DNA of 64,000 nucleotides, from contig CM066314.1 in assembly GCA_033807775.1 (NCBI GenBank), positions 98,062,929 to 98,126,928 on the forward strand. The letters run 5' to 3'. Positions within the stretch are counted from its first letter, which is position 1. The number at the start of each line of letters is the position of its first letter. The notes under the pieces are model-generated. The model was given only the letters and a program-made list of their open reading frames with translations, had not been told where the DNA came from and searched no databases. Positions 39,728-50,712 of this stretch are shown here, piece after piece. The position numbers and the translations under genes are program-made. Source of the stretch: Saussurea involucrata. Lineage: Eukaryota; Streptophyta; Magnoliopsida; Asterales; Asteraceae.

Positions 39728-39735
39728 TATAAAAC
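39728..39735 (+). promoter_or_regulatory. Putative internal TATA box for the extra ORF of B
   Basis: TATAAAAC, 105 bp before ATG 39833, with TGACGTGTCA about 130 bp further upstream. Confidence 0.6.
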
Positions 39736-39832
39736 CCAAGTTAAAATCACTTTCAAAACTTTACTATTCTCTCATCTTCTCCGGCGAACTTGCTTATTTC
39801 TTTCTGAAAACCTAGAACTTTCAAACCTACAA

Positions 39833-42800
39833 ATGGGTTCCAGTTCCAAAGCTGCTCACGTTTCACCAACGAACTCTCCGACATCCTCTCCAGTGCATTC
39901 TGAGCACTCCCACAACCCACACATCGCCACCGATGCCGACAGACACGACTCCGGCGACGAGGCATCCTTCGAACCCACTACCCACCTGCAACAATTTTTC
40001 TCAAATGACCATTTCGAGCAAACCCTTCCCATTAAATCGAACAACTGTTATCTTGTTCCTTCTCCTACGGCATTTGGCAAAGAACATGCCATCCTGCTAA
40101 ACATCCTAGAGAACCACTTTCTTTACCCTCTTATGAGCAAAACCGTTGAACAAATACCAGTACGTTACCTACATCAGTTTTGGCAATCTTGCCGTTATGA
40201 CGCTGACACCGATTTGATCAGAGGCTACATTTCTAAACCTGACCAAAGTAAGAGCCTTGAACTGATGTTCAATCGCATCATGTTCTCATTAGAATTTGGC
40301 CTTCCAACAAGAGGACTCATGGGAATCAAAAAGTATGCACCCCAACCAACAAATGAAGAACTTGTCGACTTTCTGCACACGTTAGGGTACAACCAACAGT
40401 TGAAAAAGAGGAACGATTTCCGCAGAGCAAGACTACCTCCTCTGTGGAATACCTTATTCTCCATCCTAAATCGTTGCCTCACGGGCAAAATCGGAAGCAT
40501 CGATCAAAGCTCACCTCAAATTCTCTCAATCATGTATGGTGTGTACTATGATCTACCCCTAGATTATGCCACCATAATGATGCAAGAGATCATCAACACC
40601 ATCGATCGCAAAATCGCCTCCCAAAAAGCCAAAATGTCTGATCACAACTGGTTACCCCCTCTGCAGTTCCAGCGAATCCTCAGTGTACTTTTCGAACCCC
40701 TACTCCTTATCCAAAAATGGCCAATGGACGGTCCCAAACCTAAGCAATTTCCTATGTCCAAGAACACCCCTACAGAACATGAGGATGGCTACCCACACAT
40801 CAGGCCACTATCAAAGGTAATGTTAGTTTATGCTAGTGATGAAGAACTAGTTAGTGAGTACACACGCGTTTACAGAACTCCTGAACCCAGTTCTGTAACA
40901 CCCCCGCGTATAGGAATGCCCATAGGAGGTAATGTAGTAGAGAGACTTACAGAAGAAGAATGGAAGATAAAGTTGGCTAAACACAAGGCCAACCAGAAGA
41001 ACTTCAGAGATATAAGGAAAGACCTCTATTCTTCAAAGAGGAAGTCTTCTGAGGGATCTAAAGAGAAGAAGAAGAAAAAGGGAAAGAAAACCAAAACCCC
41101 TACAGAGGAACAACTTGCCTCTGTTTCTGCTATCCAACAAAATCCTGCAGAACCATCTTCTCCACCCACTGAACATCCCACAGAACCCTCATCTCCACCA
41201 CAAATCCAAGGTCCCTCTGCCCCTCCCTCTTCCAAAAGAAAAAGAAAGTCAAAATCTACAGAGGAGGGAGCACCAACACCAAAGAAGAGGAAATCAAAGA
41301 AGAAGAAACCATCTTCTCCTCTGCAAACAATAACAGAAGGAATCGAACCACCTCTGCAAACTCTAATCTTCACAGAGGTTCTTGATTCACTTTTGCCAAG
41401 ACAAGAGACTGCAGAAGAAGAGGTGCAAATAGGTTTAGAGGATAGGGTAGAAACGTCTGGAGGAAAAGAAAATGAGAAAGGAAAAGATGCCGAAGTTGCA
41501 GAAGGCACACATCCCTCAACCCCTCCCAGTGCAACCCACACATCTGACACCGCAGGTCTAGCTGTAGAAGGTGTCATTGAAAAAGAGCAGCACAGCTCGA
41601 ACCTCACCCAACCCATCCAGCCAGAGGTTACTCTTTCAACCTCTGTGCCCACAGAAGCCGGGGAATCCATTCCTAGGGAGTCTCCTCAGAGGGACTCACT
41701 TATAGTTCGTGATCAATCGCCCCAGATCACACTAGAACACCCTACAGAGGAATTCGTTTCCTCTGACTCGCACAATATAGGGCCAAAACTTCTTTCAGAG
41801 AGAAGTAGAGAGCACCATGACGAAGAGACTCTAGACAAGTCTCCGAGTCAACAGAAGAATATTCCGATACCCACCTCTGGAGTGGATTTGGACAATGTTC
41901 TTCACAGAACTTCTGTAGAGACTGAAACTCAGGTTTCTTCTCGAGGATCAGATGGAAACCCTTCCACCCCCAACGTACAAACAAGGGTGAACGAAGGTGT
42001 CCCAGGAACAGGGATTCACTCTGGAGAAGGAGTTGTTCCTCCAGAGGTTACCCAAGAGGAACATGTTACGAAGGATGAGTTCCAAGCCTTTGTAACCTCT
42101 GTAACTCAAACATTGAATGAGTTGCAAAGCTCATTCACGTCTTTTACAGAGTCAACTTTAGGCGCGCTTACAGGATTAAATACCAAAGTGGATACCTTAT
42201 CCACAGAGGTTAAAGCAGCCCTTGCAGAAATGAAGTCAACTACAGAAACTTCTGCTGCTGCTGCCATCGCCTCTGCCACTAACATTGCCAAAACAACCGC
42301 TGCAGAATTCGAGAAAAGTGCGACCAAAGCCTTCAAAACTTCGATCGCAATCTACTTTGAAACTATGAAGAAAAATGCAGCAAGGCAAGCAGCTCAAGAC
42401 ACCTGCAGAACAGAAGTTACTGCTAAAAGAAGGCAGGATGATCCTGATAATGGAACATCTGGTCATCCTGAGGGGGAGAAAACAAAGGAAACTACAGAGG
42501 CTGCTTCTGCAAAAACTACAGAGAAATCAGCAGAACCCTCTACAACAGAAACCCAGAAGGGAAAACAACAGGGGCAAAACACCTCTATCTCACCAGAGGA
42601 TGCACCAACCACAGAACCTAAGGTAATCAATCTTGCATCCTCATCCTCAGAACAAACTCCACCCTCACCCAAAGAACCAACACCAACCTCAAAACCAATC
42701 CCGAACAGAACTAGAGTCAAAACCATAGCTCGAAAACCCCAAAGACCAAAACGCTTTGCAGAGTTCATTCTTCGCAGAATGGAATTTGTATATGCTTTTC

Positions 42801-44068
42801 AATCAGCAAAGCGTTTTGACATTCCACCTCCAAGACCCGAAGACTCCTCACCAACAGAGACCTCACAACCCGAAGTATCAAAACCTTCAGAGGCAACAAC
42901 CAAAACATCAGAGCATACAACCCCAAAACCCACAGGACCTCCAACTGTCAAAACAACAGAGGTTCCACCCACACAAATCCAAAACCCAATATCTGAAACC
43001 TTAAAGCCAAAAGATAAAGGCAAGGGAATAATGACAGAAGAAGAGCCAAAGAAGAAGATGCCAGTTGCTACAGAGAAATTGATGAAAGGTGCTTTTAATG
43101 CCTTCGTCACTCCTAAACCCGAAGAGGAAGACTGGGCATTCAACTTGAATCCTCTGTCAGAAAACCCAACCCTAGATCCCACAGCTAAGGTAACAGAAGG
43201 TAGAGTAGCAGACATCACTCGAAAGATGGATGAGCTAAGGAGACCAATTCCAAGATCTACTTCAACCATTGAACAAATGGAAGAACAAGTCTACAGTTAT
43301 CTCTACAGACAGCAATTCCAGAGCGATCTGCCAGCCCATGTCCGAGATCAGAAGCTAAGAGAGGAATTCGATGCAATCTTCACCTCTACAAAGTCAAAAC
43401 CAGTCAATCAAGTTTACTCCATTCACAAAATAAAGAAGGTAATCTATTGCAAATACTCTAAAATGAGAACCTATCCTCATACAGTGTATACAATCTGGAA
43501 AGTCAAAAGGTCTGACAGATCAGAGAATCAATTCTCTGATGCTGATATCCGAAACCTCAATCCCTATGACTTACCTGACCTTCTGCAATGGACGAAAGAC
43601 AACTTCAATGACGACTGCCACAAAAGGTCTTATCGAGTTCTCAGAAAGGCGATGCGTGAAAAGCTCCTAATCTACAGCATGCTCGACATTCAACTAGCCA
43701 TCGATCTGGGCATAACTACTCTAAGTATCAGACCACCAGAGGATTTCTGCCCACCCAATGCCATACCCAATTCAATCATCAAAACTCCAAGGTACGGGTT
43801 AGTATTCAAGAATCCTGCTGATCAACTGAAACTGTTTGTGACAATGGACTGTCAGAAGTACACAACCCATACTCTGAACATGTTCAGAAAGATACTAGAG
43901 GAGAATAAAGCAACAGAGCTTATGAACGAAGAATCTGCTCTGATGATGATCAAAGAGATTGATGCTACACTCGGCTTACGAAATCTCTGTCACAAATTCT
44001 ATGAAGAACTCAAGGAAGTAGGAAAAGACAACAGAAAGTTCGACGACTTCCCAAATGCAAAAATCTGA
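39833..44068 (+). CDS. Extra ORF of element B, 1411 aa, intact (envelope position)
   Basis: ATG 39833 begins MGSSSKAAHVSPTNSPTSS. Residues about 45-300 form a globular N-terminal domain: VRYLHQFWQSCRYD, LEFGLPTRGLMGIKKY, LPPLWNTLFSILNRCLTGK, GSIDQSSPQILSIMYG, LDYATIMMQEI. Residues about 380-730 are low-complexity K/E/S/P-rich. Residues about 740-870 form a coiled coil (TQTLNELQSSFTSFTESTL). Residues about 880-1060 are P/T/E-rich. Residues about 1080-1411 are a second conserved domain, from EKLMKGAFNAFVTPKPEEED to DDFPNAKI. Both end domains recur in A and C, the first also in E and D. No signal peptide or membrane helix was seen. Product and role are unknown; a structural, chaperone or DNA-binding role is conceivable. 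The intact length in a pol-less element is striking. Confidence 0.85.
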   Translation: MGSSSKAAHVSPTNSPTSSPVHSEHSHNPHIATDADRHDSGDEASFEPTTHLQQFFSNDHFEQTLPIKSNNCYLVPSPTAFGKEHAILLNILENHFLYPLMSKTVEQIPVRYLHQFWQSCRYDADTDLIRGYISKPDQSKSLELMFNRIMFSLEFGLPTRGLMGIKKYAPQPTNEELVDFLHTLGYNQQLKKRNDFRRARLPPLWNTLFSILNRCLTGKIGSIDQSSPQILSIMYGVYYDLPLDYATIMMQEIINTIDRKIASQKAKMSDHNWLPPLQFQRILSVLFEPLLLIQKWPMDGPKPKQFPMSKNTPTEHEDGYPHIRPLSKVMLVYASDEELVSEYTRVYRTPEPSSVTPPRIGMPIGGNVVERLTEEEWKIKLAKHKANQKNFRDIRKDLYSSKRKSSEGSKEKKKKKGKKTKTPTEEQLASVSAIQQNPAEPSSPPTEHPTEPSSPPQIQGPSAPPSSKRKRKSKSTEEGAPTPKKRKSKKKKPSSPLQTITEGIEPPLQTLIFTEVLDSLLPRQETAEEEVQIGLEDRVETSGGKENEKGKDAEVAEGTHPSTPPSATHTSDTAGLAVEGVIEKEQHSSNLTQPIQPEVTLSTSVPTEAGESIPRESPQRDSLIVRDQSPQITLEHPTEEFVSSDSHNIGPKLLSERSREHHDEETLDKSPSQQKNIPIPTSGVDLDNVLHRTSVETETQVSSRGSDGNPSTPNVQTRVNEGVPGTGIHSGEGVVPPEVTQEEHVTKDEFQAFVTSVTQTLNELQSSFTSFTESTLGALTGLNTKVDTLSTEVKAALAEMKSTTETSAAAAIASATNIAKTTAAEFEKSATKAFKTSIAIYFETMKKNAARQAAQDTCRTEVTAKRRQDDPDNGTSGHPEGEKTKETTEAASAKTTEKSAEPSTTETQKGKQQGQNTSISPEDAPTTEPKVINLASSSSEQTPPSPKEPTPTSKPIPNRTRVKTIARKPQRPKRFAEFILRRMEFVYAFQSAKRFDIPPPRPEDSSPTETSQPEVSKPSEATTKTSEHTTPKPTGPPTVKTTEVPPTQIQNPISETLKPKDKGKGIMTEEEPKKKMPVATEKLMKGAFNAFVTPKPEEEDWAFNLNPLSENPTLDPTAKVTEGRVADITRKMDELRRPIPRSTSTIEQMEEQVYSYLYRQQFQSDLPAHVRDQKLREEFDAIFTSTKSKPVNQVYSIHKIKKVIYCKYSKMRTYPHTVYTIWKVKRSDRSENQFSDADIRNLNPYDLPDLLQWTKDNFNDDCHKRSYRVLRKAMREKLLIYSMLDIQLAIDLGITTLSIRPPEDFCPPNAIPNSIIKTPRYGLVFKNPADQLKLFVTMDCQKYTTHTLNMFRKILEENKATELMNEESALMMIKEIDATLGLRNLCHKFYEELKEVGKDNRKFDDFPNAKI

Positions 44069-44241
44069 GTCTCTTCAAAGAATCTCTGTCAACGTTTATT
44101 TCTGTGTACTCAAATGTAAATGCCTCTGGCATAAATTCCAAAATGAATGAAATAATCTTCTGAGGTATTGTTTAACCTCTTCTTTACTTAGGTTAAAATG
44201 CATAAATTCAACCTTTTATTTTTCAATACTTAGGGGGAGAT
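44069..44241 (+). other. 3' untranslated region and polypurine tract of B
   Basis: Short spacer with TGCCTCTGGCATAA, then AGGGGGAG at 44232-44239 directly before the LTR. Confidence 0.85.
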
Positions 44242-45275
44242 TGTTAGCTCCAATATTCTGAAATATTAGAAGTATTGAAAAATGGCCAAGTACAGAAGAA
44301 CTTCCACAGAAGCTCTGCTGAGCGCAACAGAAGCTCTGCCGGGCATCTCAGAAGAATCAAAGGAAGTTTGATCAAAAGTGATTAAAGACCGAGGAAACTA
44401 CAGAAGGACGCTTTCAGAAGACCAAGACCGCAGAACCTCTGTTACCAATAACAGAGCCTCTGCGGACAACATCAGAAGACAAGGAACCATGAAGACTTCT
44501 CACAGAGGACCGAGCCACAGAACCTCTGCCACCCTTGACAGAAGCTCTGCAGAAGTAAACAACCAAAGACTCGGAATCCGGAGAAGACTACTTTACAGAG
44601 GAACCAGACCACAGAACCTCTGTAACACATTTACAGAGCCTCTATGGTCCTCTAAAGACTAGGAAGATATTTATAAATATCTTGCTACTGTTCCAAGACC
44701 TGTTCATCAACTTGCATGGAAAAGTACTGTCAAAACACGTGTCAAGCTCTGAGTGGACTCAATAGGGCATGGTACAAAATAGACGTCTGCGTCATTTAAT
44801 GCATTTAACAAAAGTACATCTGCTCCATTAAATGCGCATGGCTCAAACAACTGCTCACACCATCCAGTTCACTATTTATGCCGTAAAAGGAACAGTGACC
44901 TACTTCATAGTCTTCTAAGAGTAGTATAAAAGGAAGACTCATGTTGAGTTCTTCCTAACACAATATAAGACAACAACACACAAAAACAGAAAAACAAGAA
45001 CACTTCAATCGAACATCAAGAACACATAGCTTATGCACATTTAGAGTCATATCTGTTTAAAGCTTTGTATAATCACCGTTCTTAAATCTGTTCTTGATAT
45101 ATATATATATATATTCAGTAAACTTTGAGATATTATTTCCTGTTCACTGTTTATTTATATTGTGTTCTAAATCTATCAAACATATCTGTTAGTTCTTCAA
45201 ATACGCTTCCGCATCAAACATAAACTCAAACTAATAGATCTGTTAATCTTGTGTAAAGCAAAACGGGAACCAACA
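44242..45275 (+). repeat. 3' LTR of element B
   Basis: 1034 bp. CACGTG at 44736-44741, TATAAAA at 44925-44931. Compared with the 5' copy it has a TA repeat 4 bp longer, one extra G near 44482 and about 11 substitutions. Confidence 0.95.
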
Positions 45276-45280
45276 ACATA
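45276..45280 (+). repeat. Target site duplication of B, right copy (ACATA)
   Basis: Matches 35822-35826 exactly. Confidence 0.92.
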
Positions 45281-46189
45281 CATCTTGGTTGTTGGCCCCT
45301 CCATTGGCCATTTTTCGAGCAAGAGTAGAGGCTCTAGCAGAACACCTAGAATTCTTTGAAACTGCAGAGGAGGTAGAGCTCCTGTTGTCTTTGAATTTTT
45401 CTGCTGGAAGGTGATCTTTCTGTCGATGGTGTTAACCATTTCTTGCATCATGAGAGTGGCGAAGTCCAGAGGTAGGTCGTAGTAGACTCCGTACATGATG
45501 GCTAGTATTTGGTGTGAGGATTGATCTGGACTTCCCACTTTCCCGGTTAAGCATCTGTTGAGTATGGAAAAGAGTGTATTCCACAGAGGTGGTAATCTGC
45601 CTCTGCGGAAGTCATTTTTCTTTCTGAGTGGTACGTTGTACCCCAACATTTCGACAAACCTGTAGAGCTCTTCATCTGTAGGTTCCTGTGCAAAGGTCTT
45701 TAACCATAGAAGACCTCTTGTGGGTAGGCTGAACTCAAGAGAGAACATAGTTCTGTTGAACTTGAGTTCAAGATGTGAGGATTTATCGGGTTTAGAGATG
45801 TAGCCTTTGATCTGTCTATCTTCTGGGTCAAATCTGCAACTTTGCCAGAATTGATTTATATATCTGGCAGGGATTTTGTCCACGGTTTTGGTCAGAAGAG
45901 GGTAGAGTATGTGATGTTTCAAAATATGGAGAAGAATGGCATGTGCTTTCCCAAAAGCGGTTCCTTAAGGAACAAGGTAGGGATTATTGGGTTTTAAAGG
46001 TAGAACATTTGCAAAATATTCATGTTCTAAGAAGTTTTGGAGGTGGGTTCTCGGAGCAAAGTCTGCTTCATCGCTGGAGTTATCTTGCTCCAGGTTTCTG
46101 GCGATTTTAGGGTTTTCTGAATGTTCAGAGTGTTCAGGGGAGTTCACCGGTGAGTGTGCAGGGGAGATAGCTTGAGAAGAGGAGGCCAT
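45281..46189 (-). pseudogene. Extra ORF of element C, N-terminal part
   Basis: The minus-strand ATG at 46189 begins MASSSQAISPAHSPVNSPEH, like MGSSSKAAHVSPTNSPTSS of B. Next come SDEADFAPRTHLQNFLEH and NNPYLVP with a TAA at 45967-45965, then in the same frame GTAFGKAHAILLHILKHH, RYINQFWQSCRFD, LEFSLPTRGLLWLKTF, LPPLWNTLFSILNRCLTGK and GSPDQSSHQILAIMYG. The frame meets element B after KWPMEGPTTKMYV and resumes on its far side at 35826. Apart from the single stop and the insertion this N-terminal domain is well kept. Confidence 0.88.
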
Positions 46190-46283
46190 TTCTTGTATGA
46201 AGATAAGAATTTTGCAGGTTTTTGCAATGGTTCGCCGGAGAAGAAAGTAAGTTCGTAAAGGTTTATGAGGAGAGGTAGCTTGG

Positions 46284-46291
46284 GTTTTATA
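46284..46291 (-). promoter_or_regulatory. Putative internal TATA box for the extra ORF of C
   Basis: TATAAAAC on the minus strand, 102 bp before the ATG at 46189. TGACGTC (46458-46452) and other ACGT cores lie upstream. Confidence 0.55.
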
Positions 46292-47877
46292 GTGAGAGGT
46301 AACGGTAGAATCTGAAGAGGTAAATATATGGAAGTGGATAATTTTTGGGGTCCGTACTTGAGTGTAAACGGCTGGTTCAACTTTCCATACGAACGTGTGC
46401 CATGTACGTCCAATGAAAATGAGAAACGTCAGCAGTGTCAGAGTATGACAGGACGTCATGCGCGACCCATTAATGCTTGGCGCGTGGGTTTCTTTATCCC
46501 CACACGATTTTCACTCGCAAAATTTAACCGTTACTTTTGTAGAATTTCCCTAAGTATCAGAAAATGACAGAAGCTCTGTAGTGATAGAAGCTCTGTGGTT
46601 TCTGACCTTCTTGTTATATCCTATGTTGCTTGTACCTTTACCAAAAACGTTTGAAAAGCATTGAAGAGGATCGATAGATTTTTAGTGTAGAAATTGCATT
46701 CACAGAGGTTTTGAAGCTCTGTCAGAGCCAGCAGAAGCTCTATTAGAGAAAATTTCTCATAACTAAAAATCTATTAAACTTTTTGATCATCCAAGTTTTT
46801 AATTGTTTTAAGAATTGTTTTTAGGACATATTTTGAAGTTGGTGTCCTAGAAAATTGTTTTGGATAAGGTTCTGTGTGAGTAACTCTTATTTTTGCCTAG
46901 GTTAATCAACAGAGGTTCTTTTGTTGGAAAGAGCTCTGTGACTAACCTTTTAGTGACTTTTGGCGTACAAATGTTCAAGAGATCTCTGTAGAGGACATTC
47001 AAATAGATTGATAGAGTTTTTATTTTAAATTTATGATCATAGAGGATTTCCCTAGCAGAGCCTCTGTTGAGCTCAGCAGAGGCTCTATGACCCTAAATTT
47101 CTAATAACGAAGAACTCATTAATCTTTTTGAATATTTGAATTTTGGAACGTCTTAAGCAGTGGAAATTTGTGTCCTAGAAAACTGTTTTCGAAAATGATT
47201 TTGTACGAGTAAACTTCAAATATCTTGATTTGTTAGCACAAGTTCTGTGGTGTATGAAACCTTTTGACTTGAGACCTTCTATATGACATTCAAGATGATC
47301 GATCGAGTTCTTATATGTAATTTGTAGTAATAGACGATCTGACTTACAAAAGCTCTTTTGAGCTCCTCAAAGGCTCTGGAACTTTAAATTTCTCATAAAG
47401 GGAGACTCATCAATTGTTTTGATTATTTTCTTTTTTTGGAATGTCATAAGTAATGTTTCTAGGACATTTGGAAATTTGTGTCCTAGAAAATTGTTTTCTT
47501 GAAGGATTTGTACGAGATACTCACTTTTTGACTTTCCTTTGTTCGGCGAAATTCTTGACCTCTGTTGATTGTGGTTGATCACAATTCTTCTTTGGTTCCC
47601 CCTTGAATGATCAATCTCTATAGATCATTTCAAGGTCTCATTCTGCTCCCCCTTGACCTATGCTTGGATCAAATAAGATAAGTTGTGCATAGAACATAGA
47701 TGAAGTCTTTCAGAGGTTCTGTAAGAACTGTCAGAGGTTCTGAGCAATCCCATAGAAGCTCTGTTGAGTATTGAACACTTGGTGATTGAGAATTTACATA
47801 CAGAAATAATTTAAACTACAAAACAAAAACAATGTATTTACATATTTACAGAAGATTAAGTTATACTTATAGAGGTT
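46292..47877 (-). other. Spacer of C between pol and extra ORF
   Basis: Several diverged repeats of one block with TTTCTCATAA-type strings, CAGAGCC motifs and inverted repeats, e.g. GCCTCTGTTGAGCTCAGCAG at 47060-47079 extending to 47083. Polypurine tracts lie on the minus strand at 47655-47646 and 47605-47597 (CAAGGGGGAG, CAAGGGGGA). No gene was seen. The block matches the duplicated spacer of B. Confidence 0.65.
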
Positions 47878-49353
47878 TTAACTCATGTTTATCATTCCCA
47901 ACTTACCCACCAAGAAAAGGAATCTTTTCTCATATAGTGCCTTGGTGAATAAGTCTGCAAGCTGGTACTCTGTAGACATGAAGTGCATTTCGATTGTCCC
48001 ATATTCAACATGGTGTTTCAGAAAGTGGTAACGGATATCGATATGCTTTGTTTTTTAGTGCTGTACTGGATTGGCAGAGATGGCTATGGCGCTCTTTGAG
48101 TCACAGAAGATTGGTATCTTAAATAAGATGTGACCATAGTCTTTTAGTTGAGTTTTCATCCACATAACCTGGGAGCAACATCTAGCAGCAGCAACGTATT
48201 CAGCTTATGCCGTAGGTGTCGACACACAGTTCTGCTTCTTTGAAGTCCAACTAACTAATTTCGCACCTAGGAATTGACAACTACCAGAGGTACTCTTTCT
48301 GTCGAGTTTGCAGCCTCCAAAGTCTGAATCTGTATTAGCTTTAAGACCAAAGCCAGAGTTCTACAGATACCAGAGGCCAAGATTTTTGGTCCCTTTTAGG
48401 TATCTGAAGATTCTCTTTACAACATCGTAATGGGATTTCTTCGGGTTAGCTTGATATCTTGCACAGAGGCATGTGGCATACATTATGTCGGGTCTACTAG
48501 CAGTTAAGTATAACAGAGACCCAATCATGCCTCTGTAGAGTGTTCACTCTACAGAGATACCATCTAGATATTAGAATAATTTGTTTCTAGTGGCCATTGG
48601 GGTTTTCATTACAGAGGCATCAGAGAGACTGTATTTTGAAAGTATGTCAGAGACATATTTAGCTTGATTTATGAAAATTCCCTCTGATGATTGTTTTACT
48701 TGGAGTCCGAGGAAGAAAGTTAATTCTCCCATCATACACATTTCAAACTCACTCTGCATGAGTTTTTCAAACTTTTTGCACTCTTCTGTATTTGTACACC
48801 CAAAAATTATTTCGTCCACATATATTTGTACAAGCATAATTTCATCACTTTTTCGTTTACAAAACAAAGTTGTATCTGTTGTACCTCTGTCGTAACCATT
48901 ATCAAGAAGAAAGGTAGAAAGTCTTTCGTACCATGCTCTTGGAGCCTGTTTCAGTCCATACAGAGCTTTGTCGAGATAGTACACGTATCTTGGGTACTTG
49001 GAGCTTTCAAACCCTGGTGGCTGTTGGACGTATACTTCTTCTTGGATTTCACCGTTTAGAAAAGCGGATTTTACGTCCATTTGAAATAGTTTAAAACCTC
49101 TGTGGGCTGCGAAGGCTAAGAAGAATCTTATTGCTTCGAGCCGTGCGACAGGGGCAAAAGTTTCATCGTAATCTATGCCTTCTTCTTGTCGACATCCTTT
49201 GGGCACCAATCTTGCTTTGTTTCTTATGACCACCCCATCTTCATCCTTCTTATTTCTGAAGACCCATTTAGTTCCTATGGCTTGTTTTCCTCGTGGCAGA
49301 GGAACTAAAGTCCAGACTTTGTTTCGTTCAAACTGTAGAAGCTCTTCTTGCAT
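47878..49353 (-). pseudogene. Reverse transcriptase and RNase H of element C
   Basis: Minus strand: QEELLQFERNKVWTLVPLP, ARLVPKGCRQEEGIDYDETF, DVKSAFLNGEIQEEVYVQQP, ALYGLKQAPRAWYERL. The catalytic motif reads YVDEIIFG instead of YVDDIIFG, which changes an essential aspartate. The frame stops at 48571. RNase H is readable after it with several stops: YRGMIGSLLYLTASRPDIM, WTSKKQNCVSTPTA, HIDIRYHFLKHHVEYG, KALYEKRFLFLVGKLGM, ending at 47878. It is inactive by both changes. Confidence 0.88.
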
Positions 49354-50712
49354 AGCGTCTACCTAGTTTGGTTCGTCAAGGGATTCAGAGATCCTTTTTG
49401 GCTCGATCACACTAATAAAGTTTGTAAAGAAACAAAAGTTAGCAGTGGCGGATCTTGTTTTTACCTTTTCAGAAGGTTCGCCGATTATAAGGCTTGGAGG
49501 ATGGCTTTTTGTCCATTTTGTTGTTTTTGGGAGATGGTCATCGATTTCATCAAATTGATCTTCAGAGGTTTCTAACTGTGGTTCATGTGCAACTTCTGTC
49601 GTAGATTTTGCTTTCGTGCTTGATCCTACAGATTGTGGAATGATTGGAATGAGTGGCGGTGTTTGTTCCTCTGAGGAAGTATAGACTGAGTCCTCTTGTT
49701 CCTCTGTTATTGGTTCCTCTGTGGTTTCTGGAGTTGGTTCTTCAGTAGCTTATGTGGTTGTTTTTCTTGTCGTATCATCTTCTGTTGGCTCCCCCTCGGC
49801 ATTTGCATCTGTATGATTAACAGAGGAATATGAATTATTTAAGGGACCTGTTAGAGATATATCTTGCGCGTTCTGGATGGCAGAAGATGATTCTCCAGAG
49901 GCTCTGATGGCTCCAGCAGAGGGATCAATGTCGTCATGGACCATCTCTTGAAATAGAAGATTCAAGTCTTCTTCTCTTGTTTTTGAGATGCCAGAGGATT
50001 CCCCTTTTAGACCGAGTTCTGGACTGATTTGTTCAGAAGTCTTCTGGAAGGTATCGTCAAAAGAAACATTTATGCTTTCTACGATCGTTCGAGACCGCAG
50101 AAGATAAACTCTGTAGGCCTTGGAAGTTGCAGAGTATCCTATGAACTTGCCTTCATCTGCCTTTACTTCAAACTTTCCTCTTGCTTCTCTATCATTAAAG
50201 ACGAAGCACTTGCATCTAAATACATGGAAGAACTTGATGTTTGGTCGTCTTTTTTTGATCAAATGATATGGTGTTTTGATGTGTCTCTTTACGATGGTTG
50301 ATCGATTTTGGGTATAGCAAGCGGTTGATACTACTTCTGCCCAAAATGTCATTGGTAATCTACATGCGGTTAGCATAGTTCTGGTGGCCTCCACACGCGT
50401 GCGGTTCTTTCGTTCGACCACGCCATTCTGTTTTGGGGTGCGTGCAGCAGATAAGTTCTGTGAAATTGCTTCTTCTGTAAGATAGGCTTCAATGACAGAG
50501 TTTTTGAATTCTGTGCCATTGTCACTTCTCAGTTTCTGAATCCTGCACTCATACAGAACTTGGATTCTTTTCATTAAATTTATCAGTATGTTTGGAACAT
50601 ATGATTTCTTTTTGACAAATTCAACCCATGTAAATCTTGAGAATTCATCGATCAAAACAAGCAGATATTTCTTGCCACCTAGGCTCTGTGTAGATATTGG
50701 ACCGCAGAGGTC
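49354..50712 (-). pseudogene. Integrase of element C
   Basis: From DLCGPISTQSLGGKKYLLVL (first catalytic D at 50712-50710) through DEFSRFTWVEFVKKKSYV, RSDNGTEFKNSVIEAYLTEE (second D), and PKQNGVVERKNRTRVEATRT (catalytic E, with ARTPK for the usual ARTPQ), to FIGYSATSKAYRVYLLRSRT and a low-complexity linker (about 50000-49400). Stops occur near 49750 and 49370. The zinc-binding N-terminus of integrase is missing, because the sequence upstream of 50713 belongs to another element type. Confidence 0.85.

Larger units (their letters stand above)
35827..45275 (+). mobile_element. Element B: complete non-autonomous Sirevirus-like element without pol, carrying the extra ORF
   Basis: LTRs of 1029 and 1034 bp, perfect ACATA duplication, primer site, intact 354-aa Gag-like ORF, hairpin array, duplicated spacer, internal TATA box, an uninterrupted 1411-aa extra ORF, polypurine tract. 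No protease, integrase or reverse transcriptase is present in any frame. By eye the LTRs differ at about 11 positions plus small indels, roughly 1 percent, so the insertion is young. It lies in the extra ORF of element C, in the opposite direction. Confidence 0.95.

Noticed and set aside
41026..41670. Long minus-strand frame opposite the extra ORF of B
   Set aside because: Mirror of low-complexity K/E/S-rich coding sequence; serine and phenylalanine-rich shadows of this kind also lie opposite other charged regions here.
39833..44068. Calling the extra ORF a true envelope glycoprotein
   Set aside because: No signal peptide, no membrane helix and no cysteine-rich ectodomain are visible; only the position matches retroviral env.
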